Positions 26,659-36,521 of a DNA stretch of 64,000 nt are shown here, piece by piece; positions within the stretch are counted from its first letter, which is position 1; each line of letters opens with the position of its first letter. Under the pieces are notes generated by a model that saw only the letters and a program-made list of their open reading frames with translations, ran no database searches and was not told the DNA's origin. Location of the stretch: assembly GCF_016746085.1 (NCBI RefSeq), contig NZ_JAERTZ010000001.1:46099-110098 (forward strand), in the 5' to 3' direction. This DNA comes from Zobellella iuensis. GTDB lineage: Bacteria > Pseudomonadota > Gammaproteobacteria > Enterobacterales > Aeromonadaceae. The position numbers and the translations under genes were made by a program.

Positions 26659-27711
26659 CTATCGTCGTAGCGGCAGATAGATAATAAATTCGGTACGTCC
26701 GGGGCGGCTCTGGCTTTCGATCCGCCCCTTGTGTTGGTGGATCAGATCCTGGGCGATGGACAAGCCCAGGCCGGTACCGCCTTCGCGGCCGGTGACCATG
26801 GGGTAAAACAGGGTATCGCGCAGCTGCTCGGGAATACCGGGGCCGTCGTCGATGATGCGGATTTCGGCCGCCAGCCGGTAGCGGCGTCCCTGCAGCATCA
26901 CCTGGAAGGCGGTGCGGGTCCGGATCTGGATATGGCCCCTGTCGCCCAGGGCCTCGGCCGCGTTGCGCACTATATTGAGAAAGGCCTGCTGCAACTGCTC
27001 CGGATCCATCTCGAAGTCGGGGATGCTGGGGTCGTAGTCGCGGCTGAGTTTGATGTCCTGGGGGATTTCCATCGCCACCAGCTGGCGCACCTGCTCCAGC
27101 ACCGAGTGCAGGTTGGTGACCTGGCGCAGGCCGGGCCGCTGCGGGCCCAGCAACCGGTCCACCAGGTTGCGCAGCCGATCCGCCTGGGCGATGATCAGCT
27201 GGGTGAATTCCTTGAGATCTTCCTGGGCCAGCTCCCGTTCCAGCAGCTGGGCGGCGCCGCGCAGGCCGCCGAGGGGGTTCTTGATCTCATGGGCCAGGCC
27301 GCGCACCAGCTCCCGGGCCGCCTGCTGCTGGGCCCGCTGTTGCAGCTCCTGGCTGATCTTCTTCTGCTGATCGATAAGGCGCAGCTCGATCAGCGCCATG
27401 GTCCTGCCTTCCAGGCTGAAGGGGGTGACACTGACATCGACCCAGCGCGGGGCGCCGTCGATCACCAGCTGTACTTCGCTGTCGGTAAAGCCCTGCTCGC
27501 TCTCGATGCAGCGCCTGATGCGGCGGGTGTCGAGGGAAATGTCCTCCACCACCTGATCGAGCTGTGCCTCCTGCAGCCGGCGCTTGCTCAGGGTGAGCAA
27601 CTGTTCGGCGGCGGTGTTGGCGAAGTGCACCAGCAGGTTGCCATCCACTACCAGCACGGCGGTGAGCAGATTATCGATGATTGCTTTGGTGCTTATCTGA
27701 GATTCCAACAC
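26659..27711 (-). CDS. glnL: Nitrogen regulation sensor kinase NtrB
   Basis: 350-aa soluble histidine kinase/phosphatase for NtrC, controlled by PII. N-terminal PAS domain (IIDNLLTAVLVVDGNLLVHFAN), H-box GLAHEIKNPLGGLRGAAQLL, then N-box (FLNIVRNAAEAL), DDGPGIP and GGTGLGLSIAQ. A GTG at 27711 after GGGGGCAACAG gives the expected N-terminus. An ATG 63 bases upstream would add residues overlapping the NtrC box and is rejected. It is separated from glnA here by three inserted genes. Confidence 0.94.
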   Translation of the reverse strand: MLESQISTKAIIDNLLTAVLVVDGNLLVHFANTAAEQLLTLSKRRLQEAQLDQVVEDISLDTRRIRRCIESEQGFTDSEVQLVIDGAPRWVDVSVTPFSLEGRTMALIELRLIDQQKKISQELQQRAQQQAARELVRGLAHEIKNPLGGLRGAAQLLERELAQEDLKEFTQLIIAQADRLRNLVDRLLGPQRPGLRQVTNLHSVLEQVRQLVAMEIPQDIKLSRDYDPSIPDFEMDPEQLQQAFLNIVRNAAEALGDRGHIQIRTRTAFQVMLQGRRYRLAAEIRIIDDGPGIPEQLRDTLFYPMVTGREGGTGLGLSIAQDLIHQHKGRIESQSRPGRTEFIIYLPLRR

Positions 27712-27734
27712 CCTGTTGCCCCCTTTTTGGCGTT

Positions 27735-27751
27735 TGCACCGATATGGTGCA
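27735..27751. promoter_or_regulatory. NtrC-binding site upstream of glnL
   Basis: TGCACCGATATGGTGCA is a near-perfect match to the NtrC consensus GCACC-N5-GGTGC. It ends 24 bases before the glnL start codon. In enteric bacteria the equivalent site lets NtrC limit glnLG transcription. It lies in the shared region between glnL and the divergent MarR gene. Confidence 0.85.
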
Positions 27752-27830
27752 CTTATTCTAGCTCCGATCATCACGCATTGCCGCTTGGTGGTGCGTCCTG
27801 CCCGGCTTGCTCTGCTTCGGTGCGAGGCGG

Positions 27831-27848
27831 AACAAGGCTTGCCTTGTT
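27831..27848. repeat. Perfect inverted repeat between glnL and MarR gene
   Basis: AACAAGGC-TT-GCCTTGTT, 8-base arms with a 2-base centre. It could be an operator or a small hairpin in the leader between the divergent genes. No known regulator consensus is recognised. Confidence 0.5.
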
Positions 27849-27923
27849 AGACACTGCAAAAAGCTTGCCTACTTGGACAAATCGTCGGAATAGCCTTGAA
27901 TAATATCATTAGCAAGAACATAA

Positions 27924-27935
27924 TTAGCTTGCTAA
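27924..27935. promoter_or_regulatory. SlyA/MarR-like operator
   Basis: TTAGCTTGCTAA, a palindrome close to the SlyA consensus TTAGCAAGCTAA, lies about 20 bases before the MarR-family start. A further half (TTAGCAAG) lies at 27909-27916, pairing with the CTTGCTAA half. Autoregulation by the adjacent regulator is the simplest reading. Confidence 0.65.
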
Positions 27936-27954
27936 CTAAATGGGCGGGGGATTT

Positions 27955-28401
27955 ATGAACACCTTGGGAATGGCGCTGGCCTGCCTGGTGCGGCAATGGC
28001 GCTGGGTGAACGACGAACGGCTGAAGCCGCTGGGGCTGACCCAGAGCCGCTGGATTACCCTGTCTCACCTCAAGCTGGAAGACGGAATACTGCAGCATCA
28101 GCTGGCGCGGCGGGTGGGGGTGGAGCACCCGTCCCTGGTGCGCACCCTGGACGGGCTGGAGCAACAGGGGCTGGTGGAGCGCCGGCCCTGCCCCGACGAT
28201 CGGCGGGGCAAGCGGGTCTATCTCACCCCTGCGGCCGGGCCGGTGCTGGCACAGATGGACGAGGTGCTGGACGACAGCCGCCGCCAGGTGCTGGCCGGCC
28301 TCAGCGAGCAGGAAATCCGCGAGCTCAACCGGATGATTGAACATCTCAACCAGAATCTGCAAGGGATCGGCATGGACATATCCGCAGCAACGACGAGGTA
28401 A
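27955..28401 (+). CDS. MarR/SlyA family transcriptional regulator
   Basis: 148-aa winged-helix dimer of the SlyA type: LTQSRWITLSHLKLEDGILQ, then LARRVGVEHPSLVRTLDGLEQQGLVERR (recognition helix) and wing DDRRGKRVYLT. The ATG at 27955, after GGGCGGGGG, is preferred over one five codons upstream. It heads a three-gene cluster with an HlyD-type adaptor and a DUF2955 membrane protein, similar in make-up to enterobacterial slyA-ydhJK. SlyA-type sites in its leader suggest self-control. Confidence 0.88.
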   Translation: MNTLGMALACLVRQWRWVNDERLKPLGLTQSRWITLSHLKLEDGILQHQLARRVGVEHPSLVRTLDGLEQQGLVERRPCPDDRRGKRVYLTPAAGPVLAQMDEVLDDSRRQVLAGLSEQEIRELNRMIEHLNQNLQGIGMDISAATTR

Positions 28402-28405
28402 GCCA

Positions 28406-29374
28406 GTGACGCCGGAGCAAAGTTTCAGCCGTTGGGTCCGGGTGGCCCTGGGTATTTTCATCCTCGCTTTCGGCTACTTCGTGCTGGCCGACAACTACGC
28501 CCCCATGACGCCCCAGGCCCAGGTGCAGCGCTATGTGGTGCCGGTGGCGCCGCGGGTGGCGGGCCAGGTCAGCCGGGTATGGGTCGGGAGCAACCAGCCG
28601 GTGGCGGCCGGCGATCCGCTGTTCGAGCTGGACGACAGCGACTACCGGCTGGCGCTGGAACGGGCCGAGCTGGACCTGGGCCTGGCAGAAACCGGGCTGG
28701 AACGGCAGCAGGCCGCGGTGCGGGTGGCCGAGTCCCAGCTCGAGCAGCAACTGGGGCAGGCGCAAAACCTGGCGGCCCAGACCCACAGCGGCCTGCTGTC
28801 GGCCGAGGCCCGGCTGCAGGAGGCCCGGCAGGGGGAGCGGGCGGCCGAGGTCGGGCTGCGCCAGGCGGAAAACGCCCGGGCCCAGGCGCGGCTGGCGTTG
28901 TCCCGCACCCGGGTGAGGGCGGAAGTGGCGGGGCGCATCGGCAACCTGCAACTGAAGGAAGGCATCTATGCCCAGGCCGGCGGACCATTGTTGGCGCTGG
29001 TGTCGGAGCAGGCCTGGGTGACCGCGGATCTGCGCGAGAAGAGCCTGCGCCACGTGACCGCCGGCACCCCGGTGGGCATAGTGTTCGACGCCCTGCCGGG
29101 CGAGGTGTTCCGGGGCCATGTCGAGAGCATCGACAGCGGGGTACGGGAAGGCCAGCAGGCGGCCGATGGCCAACTGGCCCAGCCGGTGAACTCGGACCGC
29201 TGGGTACGGGATGCCCAGCGGTTGCGCATACAAATCGGCCTGGAGGAACCCCTGCCGGCCCTGGCCACCGGTGCCAAGGCCACGGTGCAGCTGTTCCCGA
29301 CCGAAAACGGGCTGTTCCGCACCATGGCCCGGGTCCAGCTGTGGCTGGTGAGCCAGTTGCGCTATCTCTACTAG
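28406..29374 (+). CDS. HlyD-family membrane fusion/adaptor protein
   Basis: 322-aa protein with a single N-terminal membrane anchor (RVALGIFILAFGYFVLADNY), a lipoyl/barrel-sandwich half-motif (VAPRVAGQVSRVWVGSNQPVAAGDPLFELDD), a long helical hairpin (about residues 85-165), and the returning half-motif with RVRAEVAGRIGNLQLKEG. This is the EmrA/AaeA/YdhJ architecture that links an inner-membrane pump to the periplasm. The start is a GTG at 28406 preceded by GAGG, four bases after the regulator stop. Confidence 0.88.
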   Translation: MTPEQSFSRWVRVALGIFILAFGYFVLADNYAPMTPQAQVQRYVVPVAPRVAGQVSRVWVGSNQPVAAGDPLFELDDSDYRLALERAELDLGLAETGLERQQAAVRVAESQLEQQLGQAQNLAAQTHSGLLSAEARLQEARQGERAAEVGLRQAENARAQARLALSRTRVRAEVAGRIGNLQLKEGIYAQAGGPLLALVSEQAWVTADLREKSLRHVTAGTPVGIVFDALPGEVFRGHVESIDSGVREGQQAADGQLAQPVNSDRWVRDAQRLRIQIGLEEPLPALATGAKATVQLFPTENGLFRTMARVQLWLVSQLRYLY

Positions 29375-29382
29375 GAGGAGCG

Positions 29383-30396
29383 ATGGAACTGAGCGGAGAC
29401 AGGCTGCGCGGTTGCCTGCGCATCGCCTTCGGCAGCGCCGCCGGCATGCTGGTGGCCAAGATGATGGGCTGGAACTTCGGGGTGTTTTTTACCGTCTATC
29501 CCATGCTGCTGCTGGGCATGGTGCCGGTGCTGAACCGTTTCGTGGTGCTGCAGTTCGTCGGCTCGGCCCTGCTGAGCTCGCTGGAGATCATGCTGTTGCC
29601 GGGCCTGCTCGGGCACTGGCCGCCGGCCTATACGGTGGTGGTGTTCTGCCTCTTCCTGGGACGTTTCCTGCTGATGGCCAGGGGGCCGCTGATGTTGTTC
29701 GGGGCCTCGGGCTGCGTCAGCCTGAGCATCATGCTGCACTTCGCCAGCTACCGGCAGTTCGATCTGGCGGACATGGCGGCGAGCAACATAGTGGCCGCGC
29801 TGCTGTCGGTGGCGCTGGCCTATGTGGCCTACGGCCTGCTGCCCAACCGGGCGCCGCCCCAGCCCAGGGCGCTGCCCGCCAAGAGCGACAATATCATCCG
29901 CCACCAGGCGCTGCTGGGCGCCACTGTGGCGACCCTGAGCTTCGTGGTGTTCCAGAGCGTCGATCTGGTGGACTCCCTCTCGGCCCAGGTGGCGACGGTG
30001 CTGATCCTTTTTCCCATGAGCTTCGCCGGGGCGGTGCAGTCCGGCCGCCAGCGCTGTGTCGGCACCCTGCTCGGCTGCGCCCTGGGCATGCTGTTCCAGC
30101 TGCTGCTCTACGACCATTACCACAACCTGCTGCTGCTGGGGCTGGCATTCTGGATCTGCGCCATGCTGTTCGCCCGGCTGCATGTCCGGGAGCCGATGCC
30201 GGGCGTCGGCTTCGCCGGCCTCACCACCATCGGCATCCTGTTCGGCCAGTATGTGACCCCCGAGCACGATCTTATGTTCAGCGCCCTCTACCGCTTCACC
30301 TCCATGACGGTGGCCATATTGCTGACCCTGTGCTGCATCTATTTGGTGCACAAGCTGCTCAACCTGTTTCCCGCCACCCGGCACCAGGTTTTATAA
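29383..30396 (+). CDS. DUF2955 integral membrane protein, probable efflux partner
   Basis: 337-aa membrane protein with about ten hydrophobic segments in two similar halves, each beginning with a helix group of the FUSC/aromatic-acid-exporter kind (RIAFGSAAGMLVAKMMGWNFGV; ALLGATVATLSFVVFQSVDL). DUF2955 proteins are found next to HlyD-type adaptors, as here (9 bases apart, strong GGAGGAG site). It presumably exports a small toxic or aromatic compound; the substrate is unknown. Confidence 0.83.
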   Translation: MELSGDRLRGCLRIAFGSAAGMLVAKMMGWNFGVFFTVYPMLLLGMVPVLNRFVVLQFVGSALLSSLEIMLLPGLLGHWPPAYTVVVFCLFLGRFLLMARGPLMLFGASGCVSLSIMLHFASYRQFDLADMAASNIVAALLSVALAYVAYGLLPNRAPPQPRALPAKSDNIIRHQALLGATVATLSFVVFQSVDLVDSLSAQVATVLILFPMSFAGAVQSGRQRCVGTLLGCALGMLFQLLLYDHYHNLLLLGLAFWICAMLFARLHVREPMPGVGFAGLTTIGILFGQYVTPEHDLMFSALYRFTSMTVAILLTLCCIYLVHKLLNLFPATRHQVL

Positions 30397-30411
30397 GCCG
30401 GAAGTAAAAAC

Positions 30412-30440
30412 AAAAAAGGCCCGGTTTCCCGGGCCTTTCA
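30412..30440. terminator. Bidirectional terminator between DUF2955 gene and glnA
   Basis: AAAGGCCCGG and CCGGGCCTTT form a 10-base-pair stem with a TTT/TTC loop, with A-rich sequence on the left and T-rich on the right. It lies between convergent genes and can end both transcripts. Confidence 0.82.
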
Positions 30441-30469
30441 CTTCTGGCTTTCAGCTTATCGCTTCAAGC

Positions 30470-31879
30470 TTACACGGAGTAGTACAGGTCGAACTCCAGC
30501 GGATGCACGGCCATGTTGATCACTTCGGTCTCTTTGCGCTTCAGCTTGATGTAGGCGTCGATGAACTCGTCGCTGAACACGCCACCACGGGTCAGGAACT
30601 CGCGATCCTTGTCCAGGCAGTCCAGGGCCTGATCCAGAGAGGTGGCCACGGTCGGGATCTCGGCGGCTTCTTCGGCCGGCAGATCGTACAGGTCCTTGTC
30701 CATGGCATCGCCCGGGTGGATCTTGTTCTGGATACCGTCCAGGCCGGCCATCAGCAGGGCGGCGAAGGCCAGGTAGGGGTTGGCGGCCGGATCCGGGAAA
30801 CGGGTCTCGATACGGCGGGCCTTGGGCGAACCTACCAGCGGGATACGGATGGACGCGGAGCGGTTGCGGGCGGAGTAGGCCAGCATGACCGGGGCTTCGT
30901 AGCCGGGCACCAGACGCTTGTAGGAGTTGGTGGACGGGTTGGTGATGGCGTTCAGGGCACGGGCGTGCTTGATAACACCGCCGATGTAGAACAGGGCCAG
31001 TTCGGACAGGCCGCCGTACAGGTCGCCGGCGAACAGGTTTTCACCGTTCTTGGCCAGGGACTGGTGCACGTGCATACCGGAGCCGTTGTCGCCGACCAGG
31101 GGCTTGGGCATGAAGGTGGCGGTCTTGTTGAAGGCGTGGGCCACGTTGTGAACCACATACTTGTAGATCTGGATCTCGTCGGCCTTCAGGGTCAGGGTAT
31201 TGTATTTACAGGCGATTTCGTTCTGACCGGCGGTGGCCACCTCGTGGTGGTGGGCTTCGACCACCAGGCCCATCTCTTCCATGATCAGACACATGGCGGA
31301 GCGGATGTCCTGGGAAGAGTCCACCGGGGCAACCGGGAAATAGCCGCCCTTCACGCCCGGACGGTGGGCCTTGTTGCCTTCCTCGTAGTCGCGGCCGGAG
31401 TTCCACTTGGCTTCTACGTCGTCGATCTTGAAGAAGCTGCCGGACATGTCGGTGTGGAAGCGGACGTCGTCGAACATGAAGAATTCGGGCTCGGGGCCGA
31501 CCAGCACGGTGTCGGCGATGCCGGTGGACACCAGGTATTCCTCGGCGCGGCGGGCGATGGAGCGCGGGTCGCGGTCGTAGCCCTGCATGGTGGACGGCTC
31601 GAGCACGTCACAGCGGATGTTCAGGGTGGCGTCTTCGGTGAAGGGGTCCATCACGGCGGTGGAGGGATCCGGCATCAGCACCATGTCAGACTCGTTGATG
31701 GTCTTCCAGCCGCCGATGGAGGAGCCATCGAACATTTTGCCGTCTTCAAAGAAATCTTCGTTGATCTGGTTGACCGGGATACTGACGTGCTGCTCTTTAC
31801 CCTTGGTATCGGTAAAACGCAGATCGATGAATTTGACATCGTGTTCCTTGATCATGGCCAGTACGTTTTCTGCTGACAT
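30470..31879 (-). CDS. glnA: Glutamine synthetase type I
   Basis: 469-aa type I-beta glutamine synthetase, which makes glutamine from glutamate, ammonia and ATP. Recognised features are the N-terminal beta-grasp domain, the Mg/ATP motif [14 protein letters not shown], the latch region [12 protein letters not shown], and the adenylylation tyrosine in [11 protein letters not shown] near residue 398. Adenylylation control is therefore expected. The leader carries an NtrC box and a sigma-54 promoter. Confidence 0.97.
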   Translation of the reverse strand: MSAENVLAMIKEHDVKFIDLRFTDTKGKEQHVSIPVNQINEDFFEDGKMFDGSSIGGWKTINESDMVLMPDPSTAVMDPFTEDATLNIRCDVLEPSTMQGYDRDPRSIARRAEEYLVSTGIADTVLVGPEPEFFMFDDVRFHTDMSGSFFKIDDVEAKWNSGRDYEEGNKAHRPGVKGGYFPVAPVDSSQDIRSAMCLIMEEMGLVVEAHHHEVATAGQNEIACKYNTLTLKADEIQIYKYVVHNVAHAFNKTATFMPKPLVGDNGSGMHVHQSLAKNGENLFAGDLYGGLSELALFYIGGVIKHARALNAITNPSTNSYKRLVPGYEAPVMLAYSARNRSASIRIPLVGSPKARRIETRFPDPAANPYLAFAALLMAGLDGIQNKIHPGDAMDKDLYDLPAEEAAEIPTVATSLDQALDCLDKDREFLTRGGVFSDEFIDAYIKLKRKETEVINMAVHPLEFDLYYSV

Positions 31880-31943
31880 GGATTTCGACCTCCAAAAATA
31901 ATCATCCTAGGGTCTGATGAACAAATTCATCAGTTGCCAAAAT

Positions 31944-31963
31944 ACAAAGCTAAAACTGTGCCA
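31944..31963 (-). promoter_or_regulatory. Sigma-54 promoter of glnA
   Basis: On the minus strand TTGGCACAGTTTTAGCTTTG has the required GG-N10-GC spacing and the TGGCAC -24 element. It lies about 65-85 bases before the glnA start codon. The NtrC box is about 65 bases further upstream, the expected enhancer arrangement. Confidence 0.8.
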
Positions 31964-32027
31964 AATTGCCAAACACTTGTCACAGTTATGTTTTATCCTG
32001 CTACGGCACCGCCAGATGGCACGATAG

Positions 32028-32044
32028 TGCACTGTATTGGTGCG
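32028..32044. promoter_or_regulatory. NtrC-binding site upstream of glnA
   Basis: TGCACTGTATTGGTGCG matches the NtrC dyad GCACY-N5-GGTGC and lies about 65 bases upstream of the sigma-54 promoter. It is in the divergent region shared with typA. Confidence 0.78.
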
Positions 32045-32213
32045 TTGATGGATCTTTTTGGTGCGCGGTGCCGCTGGCACTTCCCATCATGGTGCATCGG
32101 CTGCTGCTTGGGAAGCCACTCAGCAGTAATTTTCAATTCTGCTAGGCAGATCCGGGGTGGCCGAGTAAAATGACCGACCATTTTTTACCCACCCCGGTAT
32201 TTTTGAGGCAGGA

Positions 32214-34025
32214 ATGTTAGAAAATTTACGTAATATCGCCATCATCGCGCACGTTGACCATGGCAAAACCACCCTGGTGGACAAACTGCTGCAGCAGTCC
32301 GGCACCCTGGAATCCCGTGGTGAAGCCGAAGAGCGGGTCATGGACTCCAACGATCTCGAGCGGGAGCGCGGCATTACCATTCTTGCCAAAAACACCGCCA
32401 TTCGTTGGAACGACTACCGTATCAACATCGTCGATACCCCCGGACACGCCGACTTCGGTGGTGAGGTGGAGCGGGTGATGTCGATGGTGGACTCGGTACT
32501 GCTGCTGGTGGACGCCCAGGAAGGGCCCATGCCGCAGACCCGTTTCGTGACCCAGAAAGCCTTCGCCCAGGGGCTGAAGCCCATAGTGGTGATCAACAAG
32601 GTGGACAAGCCCGGCGCGCGTCCCGACTGGGTGATGGATCAGGTATTCGATCTGTTCGATAACCTGGGTGCCACCGACGATCAGCTCGACTTCCAGGTCG
32701 TTTATGCCTCCGGCCTGAACGGCTGGGCCTCCCTCGATGCCGATACCCCGGCCGAGGACATGACCGCCCTGTTCCAGACCGTCATCGATCAGGTGCCGGC
32801 TCCCGACGCGGATCTGGAAGGCCCGCTGCAGATGCAGATCTCCCAGCTCGACTATTCCTCCTACGTGGGCGTTATCGGCATCGGCCGGATCAAGCGCGGC
32901 AGCGTCAAGGTCAACCAGCAGGTCACAGTGGTGGGTGCCGATGGCAAGACCCGCAACGGCAAGATCGGCCAGGTGATGGGCTATCTGGGCCTGAAGCGTC
33001 ACGAAGTCACCGAAGGCAATGCCGGCGACATCGTGGCCATTACCGGCCTGGGTGAACTGAAAATTTCCGATACCGTCTGCGCTGCGGGTGCCGTTGAAGC
33101 CCTGCCGCCGCTGTCGGTGGACGAGCCCACGGTGACCATGACCTTCCAGGTCAACACTTCGCCCTTCGCCGGCCTGGACGGCAAATACGTGACCTCCCGC
33201 AATATCATGGAGCGGCTGAAGCAGGAACTGGTGCACAACGTGGCGCTGCGGGTGGAAGAAACCGGTGATCCCGACAAGTTCCGCGTTTCCGGCCGGGGTG
33301 AACTGCACCTGGGTATCCTGATCGAAAACATGCGCCGGGAAGGTTTCGAGCTGGCGGTATCCCGCCCCGAGGTGATCCTGAAGGAAGAAGACGGCGTCAA
33401 GATGGAGCCCTTCGAAAACCTGACCGTGGACGTGGAAGAAGGCAGCCAGGGCTCGGTGATGGAGAAGCTGGGCGAGCGCAAGGCCGAGATGACCAACATG
33501 GTGCCGGACGGCAAGGGCCGGGTGCGCATCGACTTCGTGATCCCCAGCCGGGGCCTGATCGGCTTCCAGACCGAGTTCATGACCCTGACTTCCGGCTCCG
33601 GCCTGATGTACCACAGCTTCGATCATTACGGTCCGCACAAGGGCGGCAATATCGGCCAGCGTAACAACGGCGTGCTGATCTCCAATGGCAAGGGCAAGGC
33701 CCTGGCCTACGCCCTGTTCAACCTGCAGGACCGCGGCCGGCTGTTTATCGAGCACGCCACCGAGGTATACGAAGGCATGGTGATCGGTATTCACAACCGT
33801 TCCAACGATCTGACCGTGAACTGCCTCAAGGGCAAGCAGCTGACCAACATCCGTGCCGCCGGTACCGATGAGGCGCTGACCCTGGTGCCGCCGATCAAGA
33901 TGACCCTGGAGCAGGCGCTCGAGTTCATCGATGACGACGAACTGGTCGAGGTGACCCCGAACCACATCCGTATCCGTAAGCGTTTGCTGACGGAAAACGA
34001 GCGCAAGCGCGCCGGTCGGGCATAA
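32214..34025 (+). CDS. typA: Translational GTPase TypA/BipA
   Basis: 603-aa ribosome-binding GTPase of the elongation-factor family, needed for ribosome assembly at low temperature and for stress responses. G1 [13 protein letters not shown]2 ERGITI, G3 [14 protein letters not shown] and G4 [10 protein letters not shown] are intact. The EF-G-like domains and the BipA-specific C-terminal domain are full length. It is divergent from glnA as in E. coli. GAGGCAGGA precedes the ATG. Confidence 0.97.
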   Translation: MLENLRNIAIIAHVDHGKTTLVDKLLQQSGTLESRGEAEERVMDSNDLERERGITILAKNTAIRWNDYRINIVDTPGHADFGGEVERVMSMVDSVLLLVDAQEGPMPQTRFVTQKAFAQGLKPIVVINKVDKPGARPDWVMDQVFDLFDNLGATDDQLDFQVVYASGLNGWASLDADTPAEDMTALFQTVIDQVPAPDADLEGPLQMQISQLDYSSYVGVIGIGRIKRGSVKVNQQVTVVGADGKTRNGKIGQVMGYLGLKRHEVTEGNAGDIVAITGLGELKISDTVCAAGAVEALPPLSVDEPTVTMTFQVNTSPFAGLDGKYVTSRNIMERLKQELVHNVALRVEETGDPDKFRVSGRGELHLGILIENMRREGFELAVSRPEVILKEEDGVKMEPFENLTVDVEEGSQGSVMEKLGERKAEMTNMVPDGKGRVRIDFVIPSRGLIGFQTEFMTLTSGSGLMYHSFDHYGPHKGGNIGQRNNGVLISNGKGKALAYALFNLQDRGRLFIEHATEVYEGMVIGIHNRSNDLTVNCLKGKQLTNIRAAGTDEALTLVPPIKMTLEQALEFIDDDELVEVTPNHIRIRKRLLTENERKRAGRA

Positions 34026-34041
34026 GTCTTACCCTGTCGAC

Positions 34042-34066
34042 AAGGGCGCCGCGGCGCCCTTTTTTG
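34042..34066 (+). terminator. Terminator after typA
   Basis: AAGGGCGCC paired with GGCGCCCTT (GC-rich stem) followed by TTTTTT, 16 bases after the typA stop; a classical intrinsic terminator. Confidence 0.85.
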
Positions 34067-34157
34067 TCCCTGCCGCCGGCCGACGCATATCCGGCTGGCA
34101 CTGCCCCCGCCTGATTTGCCACAATACCCCTTTGTTTGCAGCGAAACAGGATCACCC

Positions 34158-35060
34158 ATGAGCAATGTTGTCGCACAGATCGGCCATCGTCTTCGTTTTA
34201 TCCGGGATCACGGCTTCGCCTTCGGCCGCTTCGTGCTGAAACGGGCCCAACAGGACCGGCTGACGGTGACCGCCGGTTACCTGGCCTATATCACCCTGCT
34301 GTCACTGGTGCCCATGATCGCCGTGGTGTTCGCCATGATGTCGGCCTTTCCCATGTTTGCCGAACTGCAGGACCGCATCCAGAACTTCGTGTTCGCCAAC
34401 TTCGTGCCCGCCGCCGGCGACGTGGTGCAGCAGCATATCCAGGGCTTCGTCGACAACGCCTCGCGCATGACGGCGGTGGGGGTGACGGCGCTGGCGGTCA
34501 CCGCCATGCTGTTGATCTCCGCCATCGATCAGAACTTCAACCATATCTGGCGGGTCACCCAGAAACGGCGCTGGTCGGTGGCTTTTTCCACCTACTGGAT
34601 GATACTGACCCTGGGCCCCATCCTGGCCGGCGCCAGCCTGGCGGTGAGTTCCTACGTCACCTCGATGCGCTTCTTCCAGGGCGACGACTTCCTCGGCCTG
34701 GGCGCCCTGTTGCTGAGCTCACTGCCGTTTTTCCTCTCCGGCCTGATGTTTGTGGTGTTCTACATGGTGGTGCCCAATCTCCGGGTACGCTTCAGCCACG
34801 CCATCTGCGGCGCCCTGGTGGCGGCGACCCTGTTCGAGCTGGCCAAACGCGGCTTCGCCTTCTACATCACCCAGTTTCCGTCTTACGAAGCTATCTACGG
34901 CGCCCTGGCCACCATCCCCATCCTGTTCGTCTGGATCTACCTGAGCTGGCTGATTGTGTTGCTGGGCGCCGAACTGACCGCCAGCCTCGGTGACTACGAG
35001 CACAGCCAGGGGCTAAGCTTTAAGGCAGACGACAGCAACCCGGCAGAGGATGAGTGCTGA
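34158..35060 (+). CDS. yihY: YihY/BrkB family inner membrane protein
   Basis: 300-aa membrane protein with six predicted helices. It has the family features RLTVTAGYLAYITLLSLVPM near the N-terminus, NHIWRVTQKRRWSVAFSTYWM, and the C-terminal YEAIYGALATIPILFVWIYLSW. The family was once annotated as ribonuclease BN, which is wrong; function remains unclear. I used the ATG at 34158, after ACAGGA, rather than the upstream 34116. Its stop overlaps the next start (TGATG). Confidence 0.9.
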   Translation: MSNVVAQIGHRLRFIRDHGFAFGRFVLKRAQQDRLTVTAGYLAYITLLSLVPMIAVVFAMMSAFPMFAELQDRIQNFVFANFVPAAGDVVQQHIQGFVDNASRMTAVGVTALAVTAMLLISAIDQNFNHIWRVTQKRRWSVAFSTYWMILTLGPILAGASLAVSSYVTSMRFFQGDDFLGLGALLLSSLPFFLSGLMFVVFYMVVPNLRVRFSHAICGALVAATLFELAKRGFAFYITQFPSYEAIYGALATIPILFVWIYLSWLIVLLGAELTASLGDYEHSQGLSFKADDSNPAEDEC

Positions 35061-36019
35061 TGCGAACCCTGTACCCGACCATTGCCGCCAACCGGCAGCA
35101 GTGGCTGCAAGTATCCGAGCGACACCGGATTTATGTGGAAGAAAGCGGTAATCCCCTGGGCATCCCGGTGCTGCTGGTGCACGGCGGCCCCGGCGCCGGT
35201 ACCAGCCCGGAGCACCGGCGTTTCTTCGATCCCGAGCGCTACCGCATCATACTGTTCGACCAGCGCGGGGCCGGGCAATCAGAGCCCCATGCGGAGCTGG
35301 CCGACAACCATACCCAGGCCCTGATCGCCGATATGGAGCAGATCCGTGAACATCTGGATGTGGAGTCCTGGCTGCTGTTCGGCGGCTCCTGGGGCTCGAC
35401 CCTGGCGTTGTGCTACGCCATCGCCCATCCCGACCGGGTACGGGGGCTGGTGCTGCGCGGCCTCTTCCTGGGGCGGGAGCAGGATCTGCACTGGCTGTAT
35501 CAGCCCGAGGGCGGCGCCGCCCAGTTGTTTCCCGATTATTACCGGGAGTTCCTGGCGCCGCTGGACGGTGACAGCCGTCACCTGTTGAGTCGTTACTACC
35601 AGTTGCTGACCAGCCATAACGAACTGGCCCGGCTCCATGCCGCCCGGGCCTGGGCGGTGTGGGAGGGGCGTATCGCCACCTTGCTGCCGAGAGTGGACGC
35701 GGAGGCCTATTACGGCGAGGCGCACAGTGCCCTGGCCTTGGCGCGCATCGAATGTCACTATTTTATCAATGATTGTTTTATGGATGAAAATCACATCATT
35801 CGCGGGCTGGATACGCTCCGCCACCTGCCGGCGATACTGGTGCACGGCCGTTACGACGCCATTTGCAAGCCGGCCGCCGCCGCCTGCCTGAGCGAGCATT
35901 GGCCCGAATTAGTGCTGCAAATTGTACCCGGGGCCGGACATTCTGCCTTCGAACCGGGTATCATAGACGCCCTGGTGAAAGCCACCGATCATATGGCGAA
36001 GGAGTTGATACAGGCATGA
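35060..36019 (+). CDS. pip: Prolyl aminopeptidase
   Basis: 319-aa alpha/beta-hydrolase that removes N-terminal proline from peptides (family S33). The oxyanion-hole motif HGGPGAG, the DQRGAGQS segment, the nucleophile elbow [10 protein letters not shown], a late Asp in VHGRYDAIC and the catalytic His in PGAGHSAF are all in place. The ATG at 35060 overlaps the yihY stop. Its own stop overlaps the dtd start (ATGA). It is an insertion relative to the E. coli yihY-dtd order. Confidence 0.94.
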   Translation: MRTLYPTIAANRQQWLQVSERHRIYVEESGNPLGIPVLLVHGGPGAGTSPEHRRFFDPERYRIILFDQRGAGQSEPHAELADNHTQALIADMEQIREHLDVESWLLFGGSWGSTLALCYAIAHPDRVRGLVLRGLFLGREQDLHWLYQPEGGAAQLFPDYYREFLAPLDGDSRHLLSRYYQLLTSHNELARLHAARAWAVWEGRIATLLPRVDAEAYYGEAHSALALARIECHYFINDCFMDENHIIRGLDTLRHLPAILVHGRYDAICKPAAAACLSEHWPELVLQIVPGAGHSAFEPGIIDALVKATDHMAKELIQA

Positions 36020-36453
36020 TAGCCCTGATCCAGAGAGTCAGTTCGGCCGCGGTGACCGTGGCCGGCGAGCGGGTGGGCGCCATCGGACCCGGCCTGCTGG
36101 TGTTGCTGGGCGTCGAGCGGGACGACGACAGGGCCAAGGCCGACAAGCTGCTGAACAAGGTATTGAGCTACCGGGTGTTCGGCGACGAACAGGGCAGGAT
36201 GAACCTCAACCTGCGCCAGGCCGGGGGCAGCCTGCTGGTGGTGTCCCAGTTCACCCTGGCGGCAGACACCAACAGCGGCCTGCGGCCCGGCTTTTCCCGG
36301 GGCGCGGCCCCGGCCGATGCCGAACGTTGGTACGACTACTTCGTGATGGCGGCGCGGGATCAGGGCGTGATCACCGAGTCGGGCCGCTTCGCCGCCGACA
36401 TGCAGGTGAGCCTGACCAACGATGGCCCCGTCACCTTCTGGCTGCAGGTCTGA
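36016..36453 (+). CDS. dtd: D-aminoacyl-tRNA deacylase
   Basis: 145-aa enzyme that removes D-amino acids (and glycine mischarged on tRNA-Ala) from tRNA. Both signature motifs are present: SQFTLAAD around residue 78 and the C-terminal [11 protein letters not shown] carrying the Gly-cisPro-like selectivity motif. It is translationally coupled to pip and followed by yiiD as in E. coli. Confidence 0.96.
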   Translation: MIALIQRVSSAAVTVAGERVGAIGPGLLVLLGVERDDDRAKADKLLNKVLSYRVFGDEQGRMNLNLRQAGGSLLVVSQFTLAADTNSGLRPGFSRGAAPADAERWYDYFVMAARDQGVITESGRFAADMQVSLTNDGPVTFWLQV

Positions 36454-36521
36454 GCCGCCAAATTGCACTCTGCCGCGGCAAGCGGCAAGATATCCATAGA
36501 TAACCATAACAGGAGCAGACC

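Noticed and set aside
32226..33965. Long minus-strand frame inside typA
   Set aside because: Shadow of typA, which has intact GTPase motifs on the + strand.
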